A stretch of 38,934 nucleotides of DNA from Paulinella micropora. Its lineage: Eukaryota; Cercozoa; Imbricatea; Euglyphida. Positions within the stretch are counted from its first letter, which is position 1. Each line of letters starts with the position of its first letter. The notes under the pieces are model-generated. The model did no database searches. It was not told the DNA's origin and was given only the letters and a program-made list of their open reading frames with translations. Made by a program: the position numbers and the translations under genes. This document shows positions 29,777 through 38,781 of this stretch, one piece after another. The stretch is taken from positions 353,614-392,547 of the forward strand of contig BJOX01000182.1 in NCBI GenBank assembly GCA_009731375.1. Direction: 5' to 3'.

Positions 29777-30300
29777 GAAAGTTTTTTCAAGCAACTACCG
29801 TTCGCCAAGCATCAGGGAAAACAGCAAGAAGAACAAGAACAAAAACAACACCCGCAACCACATCAACCACAGCAACGACAACGACAACAACAAAAACGAT
29901 AGCAATAGCAATGAATAACAGCAACGTTATGGTAACATTATCAATCGCTGGGGCAAATTTTGGCATTGTGGAGAGTGTTGACATGTATTTATCATTCACT
30001 AATGAACAGTCCATCGGCAAGGCAAGGCGGGGGTAGTCACCGAAGTCCATCTCAATGATGACCTATCACCTAATGAGCCTCCCCTTCCTCTCGATCGAAG
30101 GTGTCATAATTGATTGCTAAGTGGTGCTGTGTTATTATTAATACCGGCTTAGTAACTGTACGTGTAACACCCACGGTATACTACATCGTTTTTACGCTAT
30201 TGTTTTTACGGGAATTCACTCTTGGAATTGATTCCTTGTTATTAAATGTATTTAAGATGAATTCTTATTACATTTCCGGTTTTAAACAATACTTCCGGTT
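29777..30300. other. ACA-rich then AT-rich sequence, no gene recognised
   Basis: ACAACA-type imperfect repeats at about 29835-29925 generate Thr/Asn-rich ORFs. The rest is AT-rich with no support for coding. Confidence 0.5.
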
Positions 30301-30560
30301 TTAATGTTGTAATAGGATAAGGAATAAGGGAGGAAGCTTGAATGCTTAGAGTCCCCTAGGACCTTAAATCCTATATTTTGCACTTAACCGTTTACCGGAG
30401 TGGAATAGGTTATTATGATGTATGCTACATACGTGCATGTTGATATAATCAGAACTTCTCAGTTGCGCAAGGCAGGGAGTCGAGTGCTATAAAGGGCACT
30501 GATCAATAAACTTTGAACTTGTGTGACCGACTCGAAAAACATTCACATCAGTCTGAGCAT
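30301..30560 (+). promoter_or_regulatory. Possible solo LTR or promoter with TATAAAG and AATAAA
   Basis: TATAAAG at 30488-30494 is followed 11 nt later by AATAAA at 30505-30510, the order seen in compact LTRs where promoter and polyadenylation signal lie close together. Exact ends are not clear and no partner copy is in the window. The stretch from 30561 to 30714 is unique and unassigned. Confidence 0.25.
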
Positions 30561-30714
30561 AGTAACTTGAATACACTGATTCATTGAATCAAAATGTATC
30601 ATCAAGATGGTATAATTAGACTAACGAAGATAATGTGTCTCATAGGTTGTGAGTTTGGATACAACCCCAAGGGGTAATTACACAACGAACTCTTATCAAC
30701 CCGGAATCCACCAT

Positions 30715-31079
30715 TGGACAATTAATTAGACCCTTCCTTCTCAGCTATGTCCATCATGATTGCTATTTTATTAATATACGTTAGCCTTATTCGTTACGGT
30801 TAGTAGTATTATTAGTTATTGATACAGTCATTCAGAGTATCTTTTCTAGTACTGGTGGCACTAGCTTTTTACCATTACCATTATTGCTCATATCAGGCCG
30901 TTTCGTGTGTCATTTTCTGGAGGTACATCTTTTGTGTGACGTCGTCAGTTGGACTGGCGGGAATTGTTCAGGATTGTTAAATTCTTTTACGTGGGAAGCA
31001 GCCTGGTTAGCAGGTAGGAGGAGGACGCCCCGAGTTCAGGTTGCCGTTTGCAGAAGTCGCGAGGGTTTTCTCAGGCTCA
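30715..31079 (+). repeat. 5' LTR of the Copia-type element
   Basis: Starts TGGACAATTAATTAGACCC. The match to the 3' LTR ends at 31072, within TTTTCTC. The true end is CA at 31073 or, better placed relative to the primer binding site, CA at 31079. Confidence 0.85.
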
Positions 31080-31081
31080 AC

Positions 31082-31094
31082 TGGTTATCGAGCC
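31082..31094 (+). promoter_or_regulatory. Candidate primer binding site of the Copia-type element
   Basis: TGGTTATCGAGCC begins with TGG and resembles the initiator-methionine tRNA site used by many Copia elements (TGGTATCAGAGC), with differences. Confidence 0.4.
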
Positions 31095-31380
31095 TTGGAG
31101 CGTGACTTGTGCAACGGATTGCAGAGAACCTTCGTTAAATGGGTGAGGTGTCCACCTTAAGTGACACCATTACAGGAAAGTGCGCATTTTCAAATTGTGT
31201 GGCTACAGGCGGCTGATCACTGTAGACACTACCCACGCTCTGCTTTGCTGGTGTGCAGCGCAAGGGCAAGGTGGGAGACAGGACAGAGAGCAAGACACCG
31301 AAGCGTACGGTCTGAGGGCGCAGTGCGGGAGGGTGAGCCTCCTAAAGGGTGTTGTGCTTTTGCCAGCTCGGTGACGTGGC

Positions 31381-31650
31381 CAGTTGTGTCGGACGTGGTG
31401 TCAGTTGGGATTGAGCACCCACTACCACGGACACAACAAGTTGCAAAGCCAGAGTACACAGCAGTAGGCGCGTTGTGAGTTTGCCGTGGTAACTGGCGGG
31501 ATTGAGCACCCCCGGCCCACGGGACACAACAACCTACATTACAAAGTTATTGTTGAGCAGTAGGCCAGTTGTGATTTTGCCGTGGTAACTGGGGGATTTA
31601 GCACCCTGGCCCACGGGACACAACAGCTTACCTTGCAAAGTTATTGTCGC
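31381..31650 (+). repeat. Three tandem 85-95-bp hairpin units in the Copia leader
   Basis: Units start at 31381, 31471 and 31566. Each has an outer stem TTGTG...CACAA and an inner stem: CGTGGT/ACCACG at 31394 and 31424; CCGTGG/CCACGG at 31484 and 31517; CCGTGG/CCACGG at 31580 and 31611. The apical part keeps GATTGAGCACCC or GATTTAGCACCC. A regular array of stems in an untranslated leader suggests an RNA signal such as packaging; this is inference. Confidence 0.75.
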
Positions 31651-32212
31651 ATTCTTACTGCATCATCGCATCTACTCCTTGTGTCGCTGTTGTGACTGTG
31701 TGAGGAGTGAGAGAGAGATGTGGTGAGGGCGTGAGCTCTGAAGAACCTTGCATAGGACACGAGGGGAGGAGCGAAAGGTGAGTGTTTAGGTGGTTGTACC
31801 AAAACAACTACAAACCTAGGTAGGTTGAAGAACTGACTTTGCAGATAGCGCTGCTAGTAGGTGGAAAGCTATCATAGGTGGTAGCTGAGGTAGCCTCAGT
31901 GTACTTTGAGCATTAGAGTCAGTGGTAACACACGTGGTTGAAGAGAGAGAGAGAGAGAGAGTAAAGGGTGGTGTGGACAAGCAAAACACTATTCTGTGTA
32001 GTGTGTGTGTGAGTCTGCTCGTGGCCTCTGTTGTGTTCTCTCTGTGTGGGTGTGTGTGTGGTTGCTTGCCTGTGTCTGTGCCATCAGAACAGCGTAAGCA
32101 TAGCGTGAACCTATCTCTATTTGGCAAGTAGAGAGCATAGCTGTGTGCTGTGTGTAAGTGTGTGTGTGTGTGTGTGGAGCGTGTGTCTGTTCGAGACTGA
32201 CGGTGGTTAGAA
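31651..32212 (+). other. Remainder of the Copia leader
   Basis: Untranslated sequence with GA and GTGT runs (31940-31960, 32000-32175) before the gag ATG. The 31095-31380 stretch is likewise leader with no convincing ORF. Confidence 0.7.
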
Positions 32213-33868
32213 ATGACTACGAGTAAGACAGACAATAAAATTACGTTCACCGGCAAAGAAGCATGGATCCTATTGCATAGGCAGGTAGTGCCAAGCTGTA
32301 ATGCTAAGGACCCTAAGGAAGTGCTGCAGGGTGCTGACGCCCACAAACAATATGTACATCGCGAAAATGTATTAGGGATACAGCTTAAGGGTAGAGAGGT
32401 GCCCCCCTTTATACTAGCTTGGGAAGAGATAGCAGAGTGGAATGACTGGGCTGACTTGGACGAAGAAGTAGTAAAGGAATACTTCGAGGACAAAGCCAAG
32501 GGTTCTACTCGCCTGTGGCCCATGCCCAACCCCAAACCGGAAGCTCCAAACCTTGAGGAGGCGTTAGGGGTAGAGGAAGACAAGGAAACCCCAGTCAAGC
32601 GTTACAAACCGGTTTTTGGCAGTCTGAAAGATAAACCAACCACTGAGACTGAAGAAGGAAAGGAGGAGGAGGAGGAAGATGAAGACCGGCACACCTCTGA
32701 CCTCTACTCTAGTGGGTATGCTAGCACTGACAAACCTAGGCTGTCAACTGGCAAGGGCTCAGACTTAGAGGGCGACAGCAAGAGTGGGGCCTCCCGAGGA
32801 CAGACTGCCCCCTCTAAGGTCAAAACCCCACTAGGGGGTGCTGATCATGCTGGCGCACCGACACGACAGGTGATAGCCTATGACGCTAGTGTACTTGCTG
32901 AGATGAGTAAGCAAAAAGAGAGGGTGTTCAATATCATCTATGACATGCTCGGTGGTGAGGCGAAGAGCCTAGTGCGTGACTTAGCTGATCCGGAGAAGCT
33001 GACCTTTGGCCAAAACCCTAAAGCACTGTGGGACAGGTTGCTAGCCCGGTACAAGAAAGCAGACCCCTCTGACGTTCAGGACAAGGTGAAGGAACTGAAT
33101 GATTTCCTCTTTACGAGTAAGCAACAGTACGTCGGTCAGTGTGTAGACTTGAACGCTAGGAGAGACTGGTTGGCTGATTATGGCCAAGCCCCAATCGATG
33201 ACCGGATGCAGCAAATAGTGAAGGATGCGTTAGTGGACCCAAAGCAATCTGACTCTAGGGTGAAGAAAGCTTGGCAAGTCTGGGTTGAAATGGCTGAACT
33301 GAACCGTAAGCAGTTTAAGTGGGACTTTGCCTCCTGGTGGAGGTTTGTGCAAGATCATGCCCTGGAGCTAGACAAGAAGTTTGACCGGGCCAAAGTGACT
33401 AGTTCCACAGAGAAAGGTTTGGCAGCTCGCAAGGCCGGAAAAGGAAAACCCAAGGACGAGTGCTGGCTCTTCAGCAAGGAAGGCAAATGCACTCGTGGGG
33501 CCTCCTGCCGCTACCTCCATGTTGGAGGGAAGGTGAGAGGGGTGTGTTTCTTGTGGGACAAACAGGGGGAGTGTAGATGGGCCGACAAATGTAGGTTTGA
33601 GCATGACCCCACCAAAGCCAAGAAGACCCCTCCGAAACCGGCAGACACCCCCAAGGGGGAGAAAAGCAAGAAGAGCGAGAAGAGCAAGGGGCCAAAGTGC
33701 TTTAACTGCTTTGAAAAGGGGCACATCGCCGGGAAGTGCAGCAAGAAGTGCCGGTTGTGCGGGGGCAAGCACAAGTCGAGCAAGTGCCCGGACAAAGGCC
33801 GAAAGGAGAAGGGCGAGGCAGCAAAAGGCTCAAAAGGGGGAAGTGATAGCGATGGGAGCCGGGCGTAG
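32213..33868 (+). CDS. gag: Copia-type Gag with two CCCH fingers and two zinc knuckles
   Basis: A 551-codon intact ORF ending in TAG. Residues about 215-395 carry the helical, Trp-rich region expected for a Copia capsid (for example ALWDRLLARYKK, WQVWVEM, WRFVQDHALELDKKFD). C417/C426/C432/H436 and C445/C454/C460/H464 are two classical C-x8-C-x5-C-x3-H fingers. After a Lys/Pro-rich linker, C496/C499/H504/C509 form a standard knuckle and C513/C516/H520/C525 a variant with x3 before His. Residues 140-210 are acidic and Ser-rich. The next frame (pol) overlaps slightly in -1 and has an ATG at 33880; no classic slippery heptamer is seen. Four zinc modules in one Gag is unusual. Confidence 0.88.
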   Translation: MTTSKTDNKITFTGKEAWILLHRQVVPSCNAKDPKEVLQGADAHKQYVHRENVLGIQLKGREVPPFILAWEEIAEWNDWADLDEEVVKEYFEDKAKGSTRLWPMPNPKPEAPNLEEALGVEEDKETPVKRYKPVFGSLKDKPTTETEEGKEEEEEDEDRHTSDLYSSGYASTDKPRLSTGKGSDLEGDSKSGASRGQTAPSKVKTPLGGADHAGAPTRQVIAYDASVLAEMSKQKERVFNIIYDMLGGEAKSLVRDLADPEKLTFGQNPKALWDRLLARYKKADPSDVQDKVKELNDFLFTSKQQYVGQCVDLNARRDWLADYGQAPIDDRMQQIVKDALVDPKQSDSRVKKAWQVWVEMAELNRKQFKWDFASWWRFVQDHALELDKKFDRAKVTSSTEKGLAARKAGKGKPKDECWLFSKEGKCTRGASCRYLHVGGKVRGVCFLWDKQGECRWADKCRFEHDPTKAKKTPPKPADTPKGEKSKKSEKSKGPKCFNCFEKGHIAGKCSKKCRLCGGKHKSSKCPDKGRKEKGEAAKGSKGGSDSDGSRA

Positions 33869-35525
33869 CCTTAGCTCAGATGGTAAAGTTCCTAACCGGC
33901 AAGTCGAAAGACAAAGCCCTCATGGCTAAACCCGGGGGTGCCAACCTTCCCGAGCCGATCATACCACCGGAGGACGAGAACAGTCTTGAGATCTTGCTTG
34001 AGGATGATGCCGACATAGATAAGATGAATGAGGGGCGATGCCATGGCGTAGCGGAAGGAAAGCGCCGGTGCGTAGCCCGGTTGAAGGACCTTGAGTCTCC
34101 CTTCAACAGCCTTAGGATTAAGGCAGCCACTCTCATCGATAGCGATTATTGCGTTGAGCATCAGTACCAGCGAGCCAAGCAAGAGAGAGAAAATGCCTTG
34201 CGCCGGTGGGCAGCCGACATAGCACGAAGGGATCATCTGGCTCTAATGTGCGAGATGGGAGAACGGGGGTTAGAAGCCCAAATCAAAAGTGGGAGTCATC
34301 CCCTAATGGTTGAGGCCATAGTGAGACACGAAGCCGCGAAGCGGGGTATCCCGTGGAACCGGTCCCAATTGCCCATCATCCACTATGCAAAGCCCCGTGA
34401 ACCCGGACAGTTCACCGAATGGGTCATTAGCCGACAACCGGTAACATGGGAGGCGTCTGGTGTACCCTCATGGCGGAAGGTGTACCGCCAACATGAACTT
34501 CAGGCCGGTGCACGAGCGAAGCAGAGGTGGGGTATCCCCTCCTTGTGGGGGAGTTGTGCCCCCGCCCGTAGCATCGGTGCCTGTACGCGCCCAAGAGGTG
34601 AAGGGTACTCCCCTCCGTCCGGTAGCACCCAACCCCCGTGGAGAGAGTAAGGGTAGACCTAGCGGGGCGAGCGGGCCGTCAGCGGTACCTGCCCCGAAGG
34701 TTGAGATTGGTTCAAAGGCCGAGCCGGCTGAGGCTGGTAGTGGTATCATGAGCCAAAACCTGAAATCTTTACTCAAATCAAAAAGGGAAAAGATACATGG
34801 GGTGAAGGTGAGGCCCGGCACGGAGGACTACCAACCCGATGCTTTGGCGGACGTGGAAGATGAGCCCCCCGGAGATGCAGCCTGATGCCGATCCTTCCTC
34901 GGAATCCGACGGGGAAGGGGAGCGTGAAGGTGAAGAGTCCCGGCTAGAGATGGAGATGTGGGTAGAGCTCCGGTAAGGGTGCCGTCCCCCATAGGTCCTG
35001 ACCCTAGTGTTGATGCCGAACCTGGTGGTGGGGATGCTACCGCCGGGACCGATAGCAATCCGGTGACTACGCCCTCCACCAGCCCAAGCAATAGGCGTAG
35101 GTCAGTGGGCGCTCGTGCGTTTGGCTTCCTTGAGACGGTCCGAGCCTCCGTGAGTGGGATGCCCTGGTTTGCGTCCCATGCTACGACGGTACCCCCTGCA
35201 GACCGAAAGGTGACTTCTCTGTTATCCCCTACTACTAGTACCGGTCCGTCTACGGCCCCCTCAACCTCAGCTGAGCCTGATAGTCCTTCCCGACTAGGTA
35301 CCGGAGAGCGAGAGAGTCGACTCCGAGCCGTGGCAGAGCAGCAAGAGGAGATGCGCCGGTTGCACCATCCGGCGTTGAGCGGTGAGGAAGAAAAGATGAA
35401 GCTGACTTCCGGAACAGGTGAGGAGAGTGGACTACTGTTGTACGACTGGGCGCAGGGGAGTGAGTATCCCATGAACAAGCCTAGGTGGCCGAGACATTGG
35501 GCCGTAGAAGGAGCAGCAGCAAATA
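33869..35525 (+). pseudogene. Copia pol, long N-terminal linker (frameshifted)
   Basis: Coding-like sequence that changes frame several times: 33880 to about 34500, then about 34460-34885, 34881-34976 and 34958-35641. Early on, CHGVAEGKRRC followed about 30 residues later by YCVEH resembles a small zinc-binding module known from other proteins (G-x-R-C ... YC-x-x-H). Later parts are Pro/Ser/Thr/Glu-rich and look like a disordered linker, with one Glu/Arg-rich helix. At about 1.65 kb before the protease it is long for Copia. Confidence 0.6.
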
Positions 35526-36092
35526 GTGCCGCCGGGTTTCAACCTCGTACTAAGCCGTTCAGAGTCCGAGAGAGGGTGGTCGGCGGAGAGCGTACTAGAG
35601 AAGGAATACGCAAGTTTGCCGGAAGCCGAGGGAGAAGCTGACCTGGTTGACGACCTAGTTCGTTTCATGACCGAACGCGGATGGATGGCTAAGGGTATTC
35701 GACTAGCAGAACAGGCCCTCCTAGGACGGAGTGCGGACAAAGACCCCATGTTCGATTCGGGAGCTACGTTGCACTTTGTGCCGGCCGGAGCTGAACAACG
35801 CTTGTTCAACATTCAGCGAGGGATGAAACGGGTAGATACGGTCAACGGGGAGACCACCGTGACTAAGAAGGGCTCATTAGACATGACGACCGTGAACGGA
35901 AAGGGGGAAAAGAACAGGTTACATCTAGGTAGTGTGTGGGTTAGCCCCAACATAGATGAAACCTTAGTCTCTGGGCCGCAGTTAGCCAAGGAAGGTTACA
36001 GTGTAGTTCTCAACAAGAAGGGAGAGGGATACATCACTAAGGCCCGGCTACCGGACATTCCTCAGAGCTTAAGGCCGGGGTCCTTTACCTAG
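35526..36092 (+). pseudogene. Copia pol, aspartic protease segment
   Basis: This frame holds FDSGATLHFV, the Copia protease active site (Asp codon at 35754-35756), and further on TLVSGPQLAKEGYSV and VVLNKKGEGYI, matching the end of the protease and the pre-integrase lead. It ends in TAG at 36090-36092, while coding resemblance continues in another frame from 36074. Confidence 0.75.
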
Positions 36093-36385
36093 ACGCCAAG
36101 GACAAAGTGTGGTGTTTCGTGACGTCCACCGACCAAGAGCTGGCTGCGGATAAGATTGAGGCTAGAGCTTTCTTTGGAAAGGAGATGGCTAAGGTCACGG
36201 AGTTGACTAGTGAACAACTTCACCAGAAGTTCGGCCGGGCCCGGAAGCGGCATGCAGCGCCTCATCAGTGAAGCGTAAGGGATCAAGATAGTGGGTGACA
36301 AAACCCATGAGCAAGCGGTAAAAGAGTGTAAGGAGTGACCAGCCGCCAAAGGGGGAAAAGTGAACCACCCGGCAAGCAACCAGTT
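36074..36385 (+). pseudogene. Copia pol, integrase N-terminal region (frameshifted)
   Basis: VLYLDAKDKVWCF and LHQKFGRA, then after a frame change RMQRLISEA, GDKTHEQAVKECKE and PAAKGGKVNHP. This fits the H-H-C-C zinc region of a Copia integrase in decayed form: a UAA interrupts it, and the last Cys codon of the C-x2-C pair appears as UGA. The D-D-E core never follows. Confidence 0.6.
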
Positions 36386-37246
36386 GACACAGGTAGGCCG
36401 CATAGCCTTAGTGTTTATGTCGGCCAGATTGTCAGTTGAGCCCACCTTCTCGTTGACAACGAGCCCGGCGTCCACCTTTTGGTTGATGATGGCGCATCGC
36501 AGGTCCACATGTCCCAGCTAGCAAACACATTGCTGTCGGCGAGGTCCAACGCTCCCTGGTTGTCGCCGTACAGGATGGGGGGGCTGCCGCCAACCGTACG
36601 GCCCGATGGCGTCCGCGACCCGGCCGTCTGCGATTCCCTGCACAAAGTTCACAATCTTGTCTTGTCCATGATAAGACTCCACCATTGCATAAACCTCCGC
36701 CTCACATGAGGAGGCTTCGGGTGCCGCTGGCACCAGACGCGCGCCGACCGCCGCCTCTTCTGGGTCCCCGCTGCCGGGCACAGCCGCCACCAGCTCGTCG
36801 CTCAGCGCTCGCGCCTTCTCTTCCACACGCGCACGCAGGGCCGCGTCCTTCGGGAGGACCACCGACACGTTCCGTTTCATGCAAAAGGGGAGCACTGAGC
36901 CACCCATAAAGAAGTGAAAGCCCGCCAACCGGGCGCGACGATCTTCCGGCGTACCCTTCCAACTTGAGTCGGCCCACGACATCAAGCGGGTGCCGTTCGC
37001 TTTAGTAAAGCGAATGCCTTTTGAACGCGTACCGTTAAGGTACCGCACAACCTGCTCGGCTTGCTGATAATTGAACAACTCGGGCTTGGAGGCATGGGTC
37101 GCTACCTCCCCGAGCGGGCCCAACACCTCATGCCGAGTGATATATGTCCACAAGAGGACACCTACGATGTGCTGCGGCGAGAACTGCTCTAACACGGACT
37201 GCTCCGGCCCGCACCCCCGGCTAGCTAGACCGGCCCAGCAGTGCAC
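36386..37246 (-). pseudogene. Copia RNase H segment, inverted relative to gag
   Basis: On the minus strand, reading away from the 3' LTR: VVRYLNGTRSKGIRF, LMSWADSSWKGTPEDRR (RNase H start, Asp present), SSCEAEVYAMVES (catalytic Glu), then in a second frame PILYGDNQGALDLAD (catalytic Asp), then in a third frame LRCAIINQKVDAG and NLADINTKAM, the usual Copia C-terminal motif. Two frameshifts break it. Its orientation is opposite to the LTRs and gag of the same element. Confidence 0.8.
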
Positions 37247-37735
37247 TGGAGCTTCTCAACTGCCTCCTTGATAAAGTCCTCCTGAGAGATCTTGATCGTA
37301 CGGCCTAACCGACAGTCTTCCTTATCTTCGATGTCCAAGCCTACCACCCCGGTTGGCGCCTCTTGCTTAAAGACCCTAAAGGCCTTCTTACCAGCAGCTA
37401 AGAACTCCGCTTCTACATCCTTACCACTGAACGCTCCCATCATGTCGTCGACGTGCACGAACACAAAGTCCGGTTTGTCCTTACCGGGTAGCCAGCGCCA
37501 AAAGAAGCAAGGAAAAGCGACATGAGCCTTAAAGCCCAAACCTTCTAAGAACGGGACTAGCTTGTACCGCCACCATTTGCGGCCCGCGTCCGGTCTGCCA
37601 TAGAGGGCTTTAATTTGCGTACCGCGTCCGGTGTTCGGGTGCGGCACGTGGCCCAGGATTAAAGACTCGGGGAACCGCTCCCTTTTAGAGGGACAACCCC
37701 TCGACAGCAAGACTTTCTACAACGTGGACTTTGGG
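37225..37735 (-). pseudogene. Copia reverse transcriptase, C-terminal half, inverted
   Basis: IKALYGRPDAGRKWW corresponds to the Copia motif ALYGLKQAPRxW, and FVFVHVDDMMGAF holds the catalytic VDD, with His before it where Tyr is usual. DFIKEAVEKL near the end matches the RT-connection region. The front of RT with the first catalytic Asp is missing or unrecognisable. It continues into the RNase H segment on the same strand. Confidence 0.8.
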
Positions 37736-38011
37736 TAGGACTCTTGTCAGGTTCCCGGTGGTCCGGAGATGGATATTTTAGGTGACTAGATTGCCGAACT
37801 CCACAAGCTGTGGAGACCACCTCTGCTTTCGCTTAGTCTTATTTTGTGCACTGTTGTGCCTTTAGCGCTTTAGTTGATATAGTGCAGCTATATAGCCGAA
37901 CTCCACTGGAGACGTAGGGTAGCTCACTTTGCGCTTTGCTCAATTTTCTAATCTAGTTGTTAGTAGCACGGTATGGTTGGACACTGACTCGTAAGGGAGT
38001 CTACTACAATT
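37736..38011 (+). other. 3' untranslated region of the Copia-type element
   Basis: Back in plus orientation relative to the LTRs. GCCGAACTCCAC occurs twice (about 37792 and 37897), each followed by TGGAGAC. The first forms a perfect CTCCACA-AGC-TGTGGAG hairpin, the second a shorter one. Confidence 0.6.
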
Positions 38012-38020
38012 AAGGGGGAG
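38012..38020 (+). promoter_or_regulatory. Polypurine tract of the Copia-type element
   Basis: AAGGGGGAG three bases before the 3' LTR start, in the correct position and strand for plus-strand priming. Confidence 0.8.
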
Positions 38021-38023
38021 CAT

Positions 38024-38381
38024 TGGACAATTAATTAGACCCGTCCTCCTCAGCTATGTCCATATTGCTATTTTATTAATATACGTTAGCCTTATTCGTT
38101 ACGGTTAGTAGTATTATTAGTTATTAATACAGTCATTTAGAGTACCTTTTCTGGTACTGGTGGCACTAGCTTTTTACCATTACCATTATTGCCCATATCA
38201 GGCCGTTTTGTGGGTCATTTTCTGGAGGTACATCTTTTGCGTGACGTCGTCAGTTGGACTGGCGGGACTGGCGGGAATTGTTCAGTATTGTTAAATTCTT
38301 TTACGTGGGAAGCAGTTGGCCGGTAGGAGGGGGATGCCCCGAGTTCCGGTCGCCGTTTGCAGAAGTCGCGAGGGTTTTCTC
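38024..38381 (+). repeat. 3' LTR of the Copia-type element
   Basis: Matches 30715-31072. Visible differences include a 10-bp tandem duplication (GGACTGGCGG type) near 38258-38275 and a short deletion near 38060. The sequence 38382-38521 after it is unique, with CCACATCTGTGG and CCACATTTGTGG near-palindromes. Confidence 0.88.
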
Positions 38382-38521
38382 CCAACGTCCACATCTGTGG
38401 TTTAAAACCACATTTGTGGATCTTGTGGATTGTTCAAGTTTTTAAGCAGCAAATGTGGCAATACTATGGTCGGATTAGCAGTACTTTGTTTGTATTAAAT
38501 ACTTCTGTCATATCAAGTTTC

Positions 38522-38764
38522 TGTAGGCATCACCCCCCGGATAGCCGGTAAAAAATACCTTTTCCTGGTGACAGGTGCACCAGCTTGCTTTTCAGTATTA
38601 TTTGTCCGGATTGGACCTGATGCCATTTTATTCCTGGTTTGTTGCCGTTTTCCTTTTTCAAGTGGCTTCACTGAGCTTATATAACGAGACATCATTCTCA
38701 TCTTTTGAGGAGTGTGTTTGGTTGTATTACCGACTTTTTACGAGCTATCGTTGGGGGCATTACA
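38522..38764 (+). repeat. 5' LTR of Gypsy copy 2
   Basis: 243 bp, TGTAGG...ATTACA. Its TATA box reads TTATATAA at 38677-38684, a better consensus than the AATATAA of copy 1. Confidence 0.92.
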
Positions 38765-38766
38765 TT

Positions 38767-38781
38767 TGGAGTCCACATCAC
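38767..38781 (+). promoter_or_regulatory. Primer binding site of Gypsy copy 2
   Basis: TGGAGTCCACATCAC, identical to copy 1 and again two bases from the LTR end, which supports its function. Confidence 0.75.

Larger units (their letters stand above)
30715..38381 (+). mobile_element. Degraded, rearranged Ty1/Copia-type LTR retrotransposon
   Basis: Matching direct LTRs at 30715-31079 and 38024-38381 bracket a leader, an intact gag and a broken pol. Protease and the integrase zinc-binding start are on the plus strand. RT and RNase H segments lie between them and the 3' LTR on the minus strand, and the integrase catalytic core and the front of RT are absent. Copia assignment rests on the DSGA-type protease followed directly by a pre-integrase region and on the RT/RNase H motifs. 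LTRs differ by roughly 5-6 percent by eye with several indels. No target duplication is evident. Confidence 0.85.

Noticed and set aside
31816-32598. 260-codon minus-strand ORF over the Copia leader and gag start
   Set aside because: Lies opposite the intact gag and is low-complexity Ser/Thr/His sequence with no motif.
33866-33940. tRNA-like D-arm (TTAGCTCAGATGGTAAAG) right after the Copia gag stop
   Set aside because: The A-box-like part is good, but there is no GGTTCGAATCC-type B box or T-arm and no closing acceptor stem, and the stretch is open coding frame of pol.
36685-37525. Plus-strand ORFs of 63-77 codons in this stretch
   Set aside because: Shadows of the RT and RNase H segments on the minus strand, which show clear family motifs.
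38382-38521. Target duplication of the Copia element (CCACCA versus CCAACG)
   Set aside because: Only three bases agree and the LTR ends are uncertain by several bases.
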